From the NCBI GenBank assembly GCA_035443185.1, contig DAORRV010000062.1, forward strand, positions 1 to 22,371: a stretch of 22,371 nucleotides of DNA. The letters run 5' to 3'. Of the stretch, positions 7,089-15,106 are shown piece by piece. The position numbers were made by a program, and so were the translations under genes. This DNA is from UBA2330 sp035443185. GTDB lineage: Bacteria > Bacteroidota > Ignavibacteria > Tepidaquicellales > Tepidaquicellaceae. Every line of letters starts with the position of its first letter. The stretch's first letter is position 1. The notes beneath the pieces were generated by a model. The model ran no database searches and was not told the DNA's origin. It was given only the letters and a program-made list of their open reading frames with translations.

Positions 7089-8114
7089 CTATAGAATGGT
7101 TTTCAGTTTATCAATTGCTTTTTTAGTTTCATCCATACTCACATCTAAATGAAAAACTGCTCTCATTAATCCATAACTGCCGGAAGAAATTATCACACCG
7201 TTATTTTTTGCTTTATCTATAATTTCTTTTTTGGAATATTTATCACTTCCAAAAATCACAATGTTTGTCATTACTGTTGACATATCAATTGATACGCTTT
7301 CTAATTTTGATAACTCTTTTGCAAAATATTTGGCTTTAGAATGGTCTTCTTTTAATCGCTCAATATTATTATCAAGTGCATAAATCCCTGCTGCTGCAAG
7401 AATCCCTGCCTGTCTCATTCCGCCGCCGAGAATTTTTCTCCACTTGCGGGCTTTGTCAATAAGTTCATTGCTGCCACAAAGTATTGAACCAACCGGACAG
7501 CCAAGTCCTTTGGAAAAACAAAATGAAATTGAATCAAAATTATCAGCATATTCCTTTAATGAAATTCCTGTTTCGACTACAGCATTAAATATTCTTGCTC
7601 CGTCAAGATGTGTTCTGATACCATATCTTTTTGCTAAGTCCGAAATTCCTTTTATAACATCAATCGGCTGTATGACTCCCCCTGAGCGGTTATGAGTATT
7701 CTCCAGACAAATAAGTTTTGTCACAGGAAAATAATATTCATTTGTCCGGATATATTTCTCAATATCTTCTGCTGTAATTACACCATTCTTACCGGGTACA
7801 GGAAGAAGCTGAACATTCGAAATTACAGAAGGTGCAGCAGTTTCATAATTCAGAATATGCGATTCACTTTCGACTATAACTTCATCGCCCGGATCAGTGT
7901 GGCCTTTTATTGCAAGCTGATTTCCCATGACACCGGTCGGCACAAATATCGCCGACTCCTTGCCGGAAAGATCAGCGCATTTTTTTTCAAGCTCATTCAC
8001 ACTTTCATCTTCACCAAATACGTCATCACCAAGTTTTGCATTCATTATTGCTTCAAGCATTGCCGGTGAAGGCTTTGTCACTGTATCACTTCTTATATCA
8101 ATTATTTTACTCAA
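7089..8114 (-). CDS. ltaE: Low-specificity L-threonine aldolase
   Basis: A 341-residue PLP enzyme of the beta-eliminating lyase/threonine aldolase family (usual length about 335-345). It begins with the family signature IDIRSDTVTKPSPAM, followed by GDDVFGEDE. HLDGARIFNA supplies the Asp that contacts the pyridine nitrogen, and the PLP lysine is Lys202 in CFSKGLGCPVGS. RKILGGGMRQ is also typical. It cleaves threonine (and allo-threonine) to glycine and acetaldehyde in the cytosol. The start codon is TTG at 8112-8114; the RSDTVT motif begins only eight residues in, so no later start fits. It lies 20 bp after gyrA on the same strand and is probably co-transcribed with it. Confidence 0.93.
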   Translation of the reverse strand: MSKIIDIRSDTVTKPSPAMLEAIMNAKLGDDVFGEDESVNELEKKCADLSGKESAIFVPTGVMGNQLAIKGHTDPGDEVIVESESHILNYETAAPSVISNVQLLPVPGKNGVITAEDIEKYIRTNEYYFPVTKLICLENTHNRSGGVIQPIDVIKGISDLAKRYGIRTHLDGARIFNAVVETGISLKEYADNFDSISFCFSKGLGCPVGSILCGSNELIDKARKWRKILGGGMRQAGILAAAGIYALDNNIERLKEDHSKAKYFAKELSKLESVSIDMSTVMTNIVIFGSDKYSKKEIIDKAKNNGVIISSGSYGLMRAVFHLDVSMDETKKAIDKLKTIL

Positions 8115-8134
8115 TCCAATTTCTATTTTATATA

Positions 8135-10594
8135 TTATTCAACCGGCTTAACTTTTTCATCTTCTACTATTCTAGCAACTGCAGAGATAGTATCACCATC
8201 ATTTAATCTGATTACTCTTACTCCCTGAGCATTTCTTCCCATTACCCTGATTGACTTCACATTCTGTCTGATCAAAATTCCTTTAGAAGTAATTATCATA
8301 AGATCATCAGTGTCAGTTACTTCTTTTATTGAGATCAATTTCCCGACTTTATCAGTAGTCTTGACTGTGATCACTCCTTTACCACCTCTGTTGGTTACTC
8401 TGTAATCTCCAACATTGCTTCTCTTCCCATAACCGTTTTCAGTGATCACGAGGATAGTAGCGCTCGGTCTTGATACAGTCACAAAGCCTATGACATAATC
8501 GTCTTTTGCAAGTTTTATACCTTTTACTCCGGTAGCAGTCCTGCCCATTTCACGGGCTTTTGTTTCATTGAATCTGATTGCCTGACCATTATGACTTCCA
8601 ATGACAATTTCCTGTGTACCGTTTGTCAGTTTCACATCTACAAGTGTATCATCATCTTTAAGATTGATAGCGTTGATTCCACTTTTTCTGATATTAGAAT
8701 AGCTGTCAAGTTTCGTTTTCTTTATAACACCTGATCTTGTTACCATCGTAACAAAAAGTTCTTCGGTAAAATCTTTAACTATTACAAAAGAAGAGATGTC
8801 ATCATCTTTATCTTTTTCAATAAGATTAAGTATTGATTTACCTCTTGAAGTTCTGCTTCCTTCAGGAATATCATAGACCTTCAGCCAGTAACATTTTCCA
8901 AGTTTAGTAAAAAACATTATATACTGATGTGTAGATCCAATGAACATATGCTCATTGAAATCATCTTCAGCACTTCCCATAGACGCAGCAGTAATACCTT
9001 TGCCTCCCCTGCCCTGCGATTTGTATGATGTGACAGGAATCCTTTTAATAAATCCTTTATTCGAAATTGTAATTACTACGTCTTCTTCTTTAACCAGCTC
9101 TTTCATCATCTCATCATCAGTCATGGATCTTACATCATATACTATTTCAGTCCTTCTTTCATCTCCGAATTTTTCAACAAGTGCTTTCAGATCATCACAG
9201 ATCATATCTTTTCTTAGCTGTTCATTATCAAGAATTCTTTTTAATCTCTCAATTGTCATCAGTACTTCTTTATATTCATCTTCAATTTTCTTTCTCTCAA
9301 GTCCTGTCAGTCTCTGCAGTCTCATTTCAAGAATTGCTGTTGCCTGTATTTCAGAGAGCTTAAATGATTTCATCAATGCTGTTCTTGCAGTAGGAGCATC
9401 AGGTGATTTTTTGATCAGCTTGATTATCTCATCGATATTATCCAGTGCTATAATGTAACCTTCGAGAATATGAGCTCTCTTCTCTGCTGCATCCAGTTCA
9501 AACTTTGTTCTTCTGACGATAACATTCAGTCTGTGTTTGATGAAATGCTCCATCATCTCTTTCAGATTCAGAACTTTTGGAATCCCGTCAACAAGCGCAA
9601 GCATGATAGTTCCAAACGTTGTCTGCATCTGTGTATGCTTGTATAGATTATTCACGATCACCTGAGGATTACCGTCACGTTTGAGACCGATCACAACTCT
9701 CATTCCGTCTCTGTCACTTTCATCATTAATATCTGAAATGTCTTCTACTTTTTTATCTCTTACGAGCTGCGCAATATTTTCTATCAGACTTACTTTGTTT
9801 ACCTGATATGGAATTTCAGAAATTATAATATTATGCTTACCGTTTTTCTCGACTTCAATTGAAACTTTTGCTCTTAAAATTATTTTACCTCTGCCGGTTT
9901 CATAAGCATCGATCACAGGCTGATACCCGTAAATAATTCCACCGGTAGGAAAATCCGGAGCTGATACAAATTTCATTAATTTCTTTATTGTAATCTCAGG
10001 ATCTTTTATCAATTGAATTATCCCGTTACATATTTCATTCAGATTATGTGGCGGAATGTTTGTAGCCATTCCGACTGCAATACCATTGGATCCGTTGATA
10101 AGTAAATTCGGGATCACTGCAGGCAGGACAGACGGCTCTGTTAATGTGTCATCAAAGTTCGGAACGAAATCTACAGTATCTTTTTCAAGATCCTCAAGTA
10201 TCGCTTCTGCGACTCTTGATAATCTTGCTTCTGTATACCTCATAGCTGCTGCTGAATCTCCATCGACCGAACCAAAGTTACCCTGTCCGTTAACAAGCGG
10301 ATACCTCAGTGAAAACTCCTGTACCAATCTTACCATTGTATCATAAACTGCCTTATCCCCGTGCGGATGATATTTACCTAACACTTCTCCGACTATTCTT
10401 GCTGATTTTTTATGAGCACGGTTCGAAGCAAGACCGAGTTCTCTCATTCCAAATAAAACTCTTCTGTGTACAGGTTTCAAACCGTCTCTCACATCAGGTA
10501 AAGCTCTTGATACTATTACTGACATTGAATAATCAATGTATGAAGACTTCATTTCGTCTTCTATATTTATTGGTATGATTTTTTCGTTTGGCAT
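8135..10594 (-). CDS. gyrA: DNA gyrase subunit A
   Basis: An 819-residue type IIA topoisomerase A subunit that cuts and rejoins DNA with GyrB to add negative supercoils. The N-terminal breakage-reunion domain carries DGLKPVHRRVL at 37-47, the quinolone-determining region GKYHPHGDKAVYD at 73-85 and the catalytic Tyr120 in AAAMRYTE. The C-terminal domain (from about residue 500) has beta-pinwheel repeats. The GyrA box reads QGRGGKG at 527-533, close to the canonical QRRGGKG, which marks the protein as GyrA rather than ParC. Two features are odd. Lys81 occupies the place of E. coli Ser83, a residue important for quinolone binding, and the GyrA box has Gly for the first Arg. No gyrB is in the window. 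Upstream, a 17-bp palindrome lies at 10619-10635. ltaE follows 20 bp downstream. Confidence 0.97.
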   Translation of the reverse strand: MPNEKIIPINIEDEMKSSYIDYSMSVIVSRALPDVRDGLKPVHRRVLFGMRELGLASNRAHKKSARIVGEVLGKYHPHGDKAVYDTMVRLVQEFSLRYPLVNGQGNFGSVDGDSAAAMRYTEARLSRVAEAILEDLEKDTVDFVPNFDDTLTEPSVLPAVIPNLLINGSNGIAVGMATNIPPHNLNEICNGIIQLIKDPEITIKKLMKFVSAPDFPTGGIIYGYQPVIDAYETGRGKIILRAKVSIEVEKNGKHNIIISEIPYQVNKVSLIENIAQLVRDKKVEDISDINDESDRDGMRVVIGLKRDGNPQVIVNNLYKHTQMQTTFGTIMLALVDGIPKVLNLKEMMEHFIKHRLNVIVRRTKFELDAAEKRAHILEGYIIALDNIDEIIKLIKKSPDAPTARTALMKSFKLSEIQATAILEMRLQRLTGLERKKIEDEYKEVLMTIERLKRILDNEQLRKDMICDDLKALVEKFGDERRTEIVYDVRSMTDDEMMKELVKEEDVVITISNKGFIKRIPVTSYKSQGRGGKGITAASMGSAEDDFNEHMFIGSTHQYIMFFTKLGKCYWLKVYDIPEGSRTSRGKSILNLIEKDKDDDISSFVIVKDFTEELFVTMVTRSGVIKKTKLDSYSNIRKSGINAINLKDDDTLVDVKLTNGTQEIVIGSHNGQAIRFNETKAREMGRTATGVKGIKLAKDDYVIGFVTVSRPSATILVITENGYGKRSNVGDYRVTNRGGKGVITVKTTDKVGKLISIKEVTDTDDLMIITSKGILIRQNVKSIRVMGRNAQGVRVIRLNDGDTISAVARIVEDEKVKPVE

Positions 10595-10618
10595 ATTATA
10601 TTATAATTTTAAATCCTT

Positions 10619-10635
10619 TGTAATAATATATTACA
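10619..10635. promoter_or_regulatory. Perfect 7-bp-arm inverted repeat upstream of gyrA
   Basis: TGTAATA and TATTACA are separated by three bases, giving a 17-bp palindrome centred about 33 bp upstream of the gyrA start. Size and position fit a dimeric repressor operator or a promoter-overlapping site. The region is extremely AT-rich, so chance is a real possibility and no regulator is identified. Confidence 0.3.
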
Positions 10636-10701
10636 CGGATAAATAATTTTTTGATAAATAAATTAATAATTAATCTAACTGGAACTTTAGTTTTTATATC
10701 T

Positions 10702-11184
10702 TTAATATTTAGCTGGTTTAATTCCCTGTAATACTCTTACAAGTCCGATCTGACCTGCATGATATGCATCATGAGAAATTATTTCCCGGATGTAATTTGA
10801 GAATTCTTTACGGGTATTAAACAATTCAATATCTTTTTTCCTGATAAGTGACTTCATTTTTTTATGGGTCATTTCGAGAAGAAGTAATTCTGACTGCCAT
10901 TTCTCTTCATCAGGTTTTTCAGGAATGGACATCCAGTTGCCTGACCTTCTTTCTTCTGATGAAAATGGTTTGCCTTCCTCTTCTGAAAAAATATATTGTT
11001 TCCAGAAAATTGTATGTTTTACAATTTTCCAGATACTGTTTCTATTAATATCTGGTCTCCAAACTGCCTGCTTAAAATTCAGATCCTTTAACTGCTCAAA
11101 AAGACCGGCCTGCCATCCGTTACCTCCATAAAAAAAAGAGTCCATATCCCGTAAATATGCTCTTACCGGATTATGAATTTTCAT
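10702..11184 (-). CDS. DinB-like (DUF1569/DinB superfamily) putative metal-dependent protein
   Basis: A 160-residue protein with the layout of the DinB four-helix-bundle superfamily. An early helix contains GWQAGLFEQLKDL, where the usual H..W..LL signature is degenerate. SIWKIVKHTIFWKQYIF around residue 57 supplies the first metal His, and the C-terminal SHDAYHAGQIGLVRVLQG supplies the HxxxH pair. Three histidines in this arrangement bind a divalent metal in characterised members, some of which are thiol-dependent transferases. No substrate is apparent. An alternative reading as a plain hypothetical protein is unlikely given HDAYHAGQ. It is 107 bp upstream (in position) of gyrA on the same strand, and 270 bp of gene-free sequence (11185-11454) separate its start from the DUF2442 stop. 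Confidence 0.8.
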   Translation of the reverse strand: MKIHNPVRAYLRDMDSFFYGGNGWQAGLFEQLKDLNFKQAVWRPDINRNSIWKIVKHTIFWKQYIFSEEEGKPFSSEERRSGNWMSIPEKPDEEKWQSELLLLEMTHKKMKSLIRKKDIELFNTRKEFSNYIREIISHDAYHAGQIGLVRVLQGIKPAKY

Positions 11185-11454
11185 TTTTGGATTTACTTAT
11201 TTTAATCGAATTGAATGGCTTGTGATAACAAAAATTGATCTTCAATCTGTAGTTTCGGGAATTAAATTTATTGCATAAAATACTCATTTCTTGTAAAATT
11301 TACAATGAATTGATAAGTATTATTCTTTATGAAATGAATTGAAATTGCGGATTTTTATTGAAAATCTTAGAGGATATTTATAAGTATTTGCAGTAAAGCA
11401 GACGAATTAATCTCTTTAAATCAAGAATGATCTTTTGCCTGATAAAAGGTTTGA

Positions 11455-11730
11455 TTAATTTTGATTTCGTTTTTTATCGGCAATCATAAATTCCTGCTTT
11501 TTTGCCATTTCAAAAAGATATTCAGGTGAAAAATCAGCACCGTTTTCCCAGTATATTGTAAAGGGATTCAGTTTGAAATTTCTGAAATATTCCTTGTCTT
11601 TAAGTGGCTTAAATATTTCCTCCCAAATTTCGTCTTTGAGATCTATGACCTGATTTAATCCTGTATTGAATTCTACATTAATTTTGTATTCTTCAAGATA
11701 CTCGGCATTTTTTACATGTATGTTTTCCAA
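11455..11730 (-). CDS. DUF2442 domain protein
   Basis: This 91-residue protein fits the DUF2442 family. It has an N-terminal HVKNAEYLEEYKINVEF strand pair, then a turn and VIDLKDEIWEEIFKPLKD, YFRNFKLNP and the hallmark TIYWENGADFSPEYLFEMA (family pattern W-x-NGADL-x-P-x-LY). DUF2442 genes often sit next to DUF4160 genes in pairs proposed to be toxin-antitoxin-like, but no DUF4160 partner exists on either side here, so it is an orphan. The start is TTG at 11728-11730; no in-frame ATG fits. The function is unknown. It has 270 bp of gene-free DNA downstream and 87 bp to the phosphoesterase stop upstream, so it may be transcribed alone. Confidence 0.75.
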   Translation of the reverse strand: MENIHVKNAEYLEEYKINVEFNTGLNQVIDLKDEIWEEIFKPLKDKEYFRNFKLNPFTIYWENGADFSPEYLFEMAKKQEFMIADKKRNQN

Positions 11731-11817
11731 AATATTTATTTTAATCTATTTTAATCTAATGGTTTTGCCTCTTTAATTTTTTCTTTTCAATATTAGTTTG
11801 CTTTATATATTTTATTC

Positions 11818-12513
11818 TTAAAGTTCCATTTCAGCTTCAGGATCTACATCATTCTCATCACAGTTTTCATCCAATACATCTACAATAATCCCTTCATTTA
11901 TGTCTACAATAACTGCAGTCAGTTTATTATTAAAAACACAACCGGTATCAATATTAGAATAATATTCTTTCTTATAAACATATTCTCTAAGTGGCGTATG
12001 TCCGAATATCTGTAGTTTGTCTAGTTTCTCAGGTGTACGACGGTTCCATAAAATAGACACATCATCTCCACCCGGTATTATTCCTGCATGAGAAATTACT
12101 ACTTTTTTAAATTCATATTTTAAAGGAAAACTTTGAATGAAATCATAATGACCGAGATCCTTTAATTTTTGTTTAAATTTTTTAAAATCTGAAAATGCTT
12201 TTGAATCAATATAAGAATTTTGAGTTTCTTTTCCTCCGTTATAGTAATAATGTTCTGCTTCTTTAAACATAAAACCAAGAAATTTATCCGATTTTTCAAT
12301 TGCCTTCAGCATCATGTCTTCATGATTACCCCTTACAGATTTTATAGAATTGGATATACAATATTCAACAACAGCTTTAGAATATTTTCCTCTGTCGATC
12401 AGATCTCCAACAGTATAAACTTCACCTGCATTTTTCAGCTTGTCATGAATTTTTTTCAATGTATAATAACAGCCGTGTACATCACCTATAACGGCAACAG
12501 TATTTTTTGACAT
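11818..12513 (-). CDS. PPP-family metallophosphoesterase (serine/threonine phosphatase-like)
   Basis: A 231-residue calcineurin-like phosphoesterase with every core metal-binding motif of the PPP type: GDVHG at 10-14, GDLIDRG at 36-42, GNHED at 62-66, a single His in ISHAGIIPGG near 139, and GHTP near 171. Such enzymes use two metal ions (often Mn or Fe/Zn) to hydrolyse phosphoesters. The short cytosolic bacterial forms include protein phosphatases PrpA/PrpB and diadenosine tetraphosphatase-like enzymes; the sequence does not tell which. The C-terminal 18 residues are strongly acidic (VLDENCDENDVDPEAEME), an extension beyond the catalytic core. It is divergent from the DCC protein gene with 70 bp between starts. 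Confidence 0.88.
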   Translation of the reverse strand: MSKNTVAVIGDVHGCYYTLKKIHDKLKNAGEVYTVGDLIDRGKYSKAVVEYCISNSIKSVRGNHEDMMLKAIEKSDKFLGFMFKEAEHYYYNGGKETQNSYIDSKAFSDFKKFKQKLKDLGHYDFIQSFPLKYEFKKVVISHAGIIPGGDDVSILWNRRTPEKLDKLQIFGHTPLREYVYKKEYYSNIDTGCVFNNKLTAVIVDINEGIIVDVLDENCDENDVDPEAEMEL

Positions 12514-12528
12514 AAAATGTGATTTGGG

Positions 12529-12563
12529 TTTGCATAAAATTTATGAATTATTTGCATTAAATT
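12529..12563. promoter_or_regulatory. Two 13-bp direct repeats in a divergent promoter region
   Basis: TTTGCATAAAATT (12529-12541) and TTTGCATTAAATT (12551-12563) differ at one base and start 22 bp apart, about two turns of the DNA helix. They lie in the 70-bp gap between the divergent phosphoesterase and DCC genes, where both promoters must be. They could be a tandem operator or duplicated promoter elements. AT-rich composition weakens the case. Confidence 0.35.
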
Positions 12564-12583
12564 AAACTTATTAAATTAAAATT

Positions 12584-12985
12584 TTGGATAAATTTAAAAT
12601 AATTCTTTTTGACGGAGTCTGTAATTTATGTAATTCTTCTGTAAATTTCATAATTGATAATGACCATAAAAATGTATTTAAATTTACATCACTACAGTCA
12701 GAAAAAGGTATAGACCTTTTAAAAAAATACGATCTTCTTGATAAAAATATAGACTCTGTTATCTTAGTTGAAAATGACAAAGCTTATGTTAAATCAGATG
12801 CTGCATTAAAAATTGCAAAGACGCTCGGAGGTAAATATAAATTGTTTTATGGCTTAATAATTTTACCGGCTTTTATTAGAAATTTTTTTTATGACATTAT
12901 TGCAAAGAACAGATATAAATGGTTTGGAAAAAAGGACTCCTGCAGAATTCCAACTCTCGAGCTTAAAAGTAAATTTTTGGAATAG
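12584..12985 (+). CDS. DCC family thiol-disulfide oxidoreductase (DUF393)
   Basis: A 133-residue member of the DUF393/DCC family, named after the N-terminal DxxCxxC motif, here DGVCNLC at residues 10-16 with Cys13 and Cys16. Other family signs are FTSLQSEKG (family FASLQS), the DSVILVEN strand, YVKSDAALKIAKTLGG, and RNRYKWFGK-like NRYKWFGKKDSCR near the end. The fold is thioredoxin-like and a disulfide redox role is predicted, but substrates are unknown. The start is TTG at 12584-12586; DGVC lies only nine residues in, so it cannot be much shorter. It is followed by metG 72 bp downstream on the same strand. Confidence 0.87.
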   Translation: MDKFKIILFDGVCNLCNSSVNFIIDNDHKNVFKFTSLQSEKGIDLLKKYDLLDKNIDSVILVENDKAYVKSDAALKIAKTLGGKYKLFYGLIILPAFIRNFFYDIIAKNRYKWFGKKDSCRIPTLELKSKFLE

Positions 12986-13057
12986 TAATTTAGATTGAGT
13001 AAGGTGTAGAAAATTCTATGCCCTTTATAAAAAAACAGTGATTAAGTATATTGATTG

Positions 13058-15106
13058 ATGAAAAAAAATAAAAAATATCTTGTAACGGCAGCACTTCCTT
13101 ATGCCAATAATTATCTGCACATTGGACATATTGCCGGAGCATATCTTCCTCCGGATATATTTGTGCGATTTAAGAAACTAAATGATGAGGACGTGATATT
13201 TATTTCGGGATCTGATGAACACGGCACTGCTATTGAGATGGCTTCTATTTCTGAGAATGTAAGTCCGCAGGAAATAATTGACAGATATCATTTTGCAAAT
13301 GAAAAAGCATTCCAGGATCTTGGAATTAATTTTGATATTTATTCGCGTACTTCAAATAAAGTTCATCACGAAACTGCAAAAGAATTTTTTCTTAATTTAT
13401 ATAGCAAAGGTCTCTTCGTTCAGAAAACTGAGAAACAACTTTTTTCGGAAAAGGAAAACAGATTTTTAGCAGACAGATTTATTACAGGTACATGTCCGGT
13501 ATGTGGATTCGAAGAAGCTCGCGGAGATGAATGTGAAAATTGCGGTAGCAATCTTTCCCCTCTTGAATTGATCAATCCAAGATCTAAAATTACCGGTGAT
13601 ATTCCTGTAGTAAAAGAATCCACTCATTTTTATTTTCCTCTTGGAGATTATCAGGATGCACTAAATAATTGGCTGGAAGATAAAAAATACTGGAAGCAGA
13701 ATGTAATAAATTACTGTAAAGGCTGGCTCAAAGCAGGTTTACGTGACAGAGCAATAACCAGAGATCTTGACTGGGGTGTAAAAGTTCCTGTCGAAGGTAA
13801 TGACGGAAAGGTCATATACGTTTGGTTTGAAGCACCGATCGGTTATATTTCAGCAACAAAAGAACTTTTTGCATTAAGAAACGAGCCGGAGAAATGGAAA
13901 GATTACTGGCAGAATAAGGATACAAAATTAATTCATTTCATAGGAAAAGATAATATAGTATTTCACGCTATTATTTTCCCTTCGATGTTAATGGCACATG
14001 GTGATTACATTCTTCCGGATAATGTACCGGGAAATGAGTTCTTGAATATTAGTGGTGACAAACTTTCAAAAAGTAAAGGCAACGGAATACTTGTTAAAGA
14101 CATCGTGAAAATTTTCAGTCCCGATGTTATCCGGTATGTACTTGCTTCTATTATGCCTGAAAATAAGGATTCAGAGTTTACATGGAAAGATCTGCAGATA
14201 AAAAATAACAGCGAACTGGCGGGAATACTTGGAAATTTCATAAACCGAACTGTAGTGTTTGCAAAAAATAAATTTGATAATAAAATACCTGAACTTCATA
14301 AGATCGAAAATGCAGATGATGAGATTTTTAATTATTTTAAATCTCAGTCAGAAAAAGTTAGCGAACTTTATGACAAATTTAGTTTCAGAGAAGCATTATT
14401 AAATACTATGGACTGTGTCCGTGCTGCAAATAAATATTTTAATGATAACGAACCATGGAAATCTGTAAGAGATGATAAAGAAAGATGCGAGACTGTAATC
14501 AGAGTTTGCCTTGAGCTTTGTCATTCGATTTCAATTCTGATAAATCCCATCATTCCATTTACATCCGAAAGTATTTTGAATATTCTGAATGTAAGTAACA
14601 AAGATCTGAAGTGGGATAAGATTGGCAAATGTGTTCTTCATACCGGTGCTGAACTTGGCGACAATAAAATACTCTTCCCACAGATCGAAGATTCTGAAAT
14701 TGAAAAACTGGAAGCAGATTCTTCAGTTGAGAAAAAAGAGAAAGATGTGAAGAATGCTGTAAAATCTGATAAAAAGGCAGCAGGTGTTATCACTTTAGAG
14801 GATTTTAAAAAAGTAAGTCTCAAAGTTGCAAAGATAGTTGAGTGTGAAGCTGTTCCCAAAAGTAAAAAATTGTTAAAGCTGAAACTTAAAGTCGGAGATA
14901 TTGAGAAACAAATTGTTTCAGGTATTTCCGAGCATTATAAACCTGAAGACCTTATCGGGAAATTAATTGTAGTCGTTGATAATCTTGTTCCCTCTAAACT
15001 TATGGGAGTTGACTCCGAAGGAATGCTTCTTGCGGCGAAACAAAATGGTGAGTTGAAAATTATAACTATTGACGGTGATATAGAATCTGGAGCAGATGTA
15101 AATTGA
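13058..15106 (+). CDS. metG: Methionine--tRNA ligase
   Basis: A 682-residue class I aminoacyl-tRNA synthetase that charges tRNA-Met. Residue numbers here count from the alternative TTG at 13055, which immediately precedes the ATG at 13058; the ATG is the more likely start. Visible features are LPYANNYLHIGHIAG with HIGH at 22-25, the zinc knuckle CPVC then CENC starting at Cys147 with four Cys ligands, and the KMSKS equivalent KLSKSKGNG at 336-342. After a Lys/Glu-rich linker (about 560-575), a C-terminal EMAP-II/Trbp111 tRNA-binding domain begins at ITLEDFKKVSLKVAKIVE and runs to the end. That domain dimerises the enzyme in E. coli, whose length (677) is similar. The LAGxYLPPDI-type motif after HIGH resembles Bacteroidota enzymes. 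The stop codon overlaps the folP start. Confidence 0.97.
   Translation: MKKNKKYLVTAALPYANNYLHIGHIAGAYLPPDIFVRFKKLNDEDVIFISGSDEHGTAIEMASISENVSPQEIIDRYHFANEKAFQDLGINFDIYSRTSNKVHHETAKEFFLNLYSKGLFVQKTEKQLFSEKENRFLADRFITGTCPVCGFEEARGDECENCGSNLSPLELINPRSKITGDIPVVKESTHFYFPLGDYQDALNNWLEDKKYWKQNVINYCKGWLKAGLRDRAITRDLDWGVKVPVEGNDGKVIYVWFEAPIGYISATKELFALRNEPEKWKDYWQNKDTKLIHFIGKDNIVFHAIIFPSMLMAHGDYILPDNVPGNEFLNISGDKLSKSKGNGILVKDIVKIFSPDVIRYVLASIMPENKDSEFTWKDLQIKNNSELAGILGNFINRTVVFAKNKFDNKIPELHKIENADDEIFNYFKSQSEKVSELYDKFSFREALLNTMDCVRAANKYFNDNEPWKSVRDDKERCETVIRVCLELCHSISILINPIIPFTSESILNILNVSNKDLKWDKIGKCVLHTGAELGDNKILFPQIEDSEIEKLEADSSVEKKEKDVKNAVKSDKKAAGVITLEDFKKVSLKVAKIVECEAVPKSKKLLKLKLKVGDIEKQIVSGISEHYKPEDLIGKLIVVVDNLVPSKLMGVDSEGMLLAAKQNGELKIITIDGDIESGADVN

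Noticed and set aside
8940..9458. A 172-residue open frame on the + strand inside gyrA.
   Set aside because: It is antisense to strongly conserved gyrA codons, its product is Ser/Leu-rich low complexity with no domain, and it is an expected shadow of this codon usage.
11291..11305. Palindrome TTGTAAAATTTACAA in the gap between DinB and DUF2442 genes.
   Set aside because: The arms are pure AT-rich sequence expected by chance in this composition, and it is not placed near a gene start on the same strand in a convincing way.
13001..13025. Hairpin in the metG leader (AAGG...CCTT with a TGTAGA/TCTATG stem), considered as a terminator or T-box-like element.
   Set aside because: The stem is short, has a bulge and G-U pairs, and no T tract follows; no T-box sequence or specifier loop is present.
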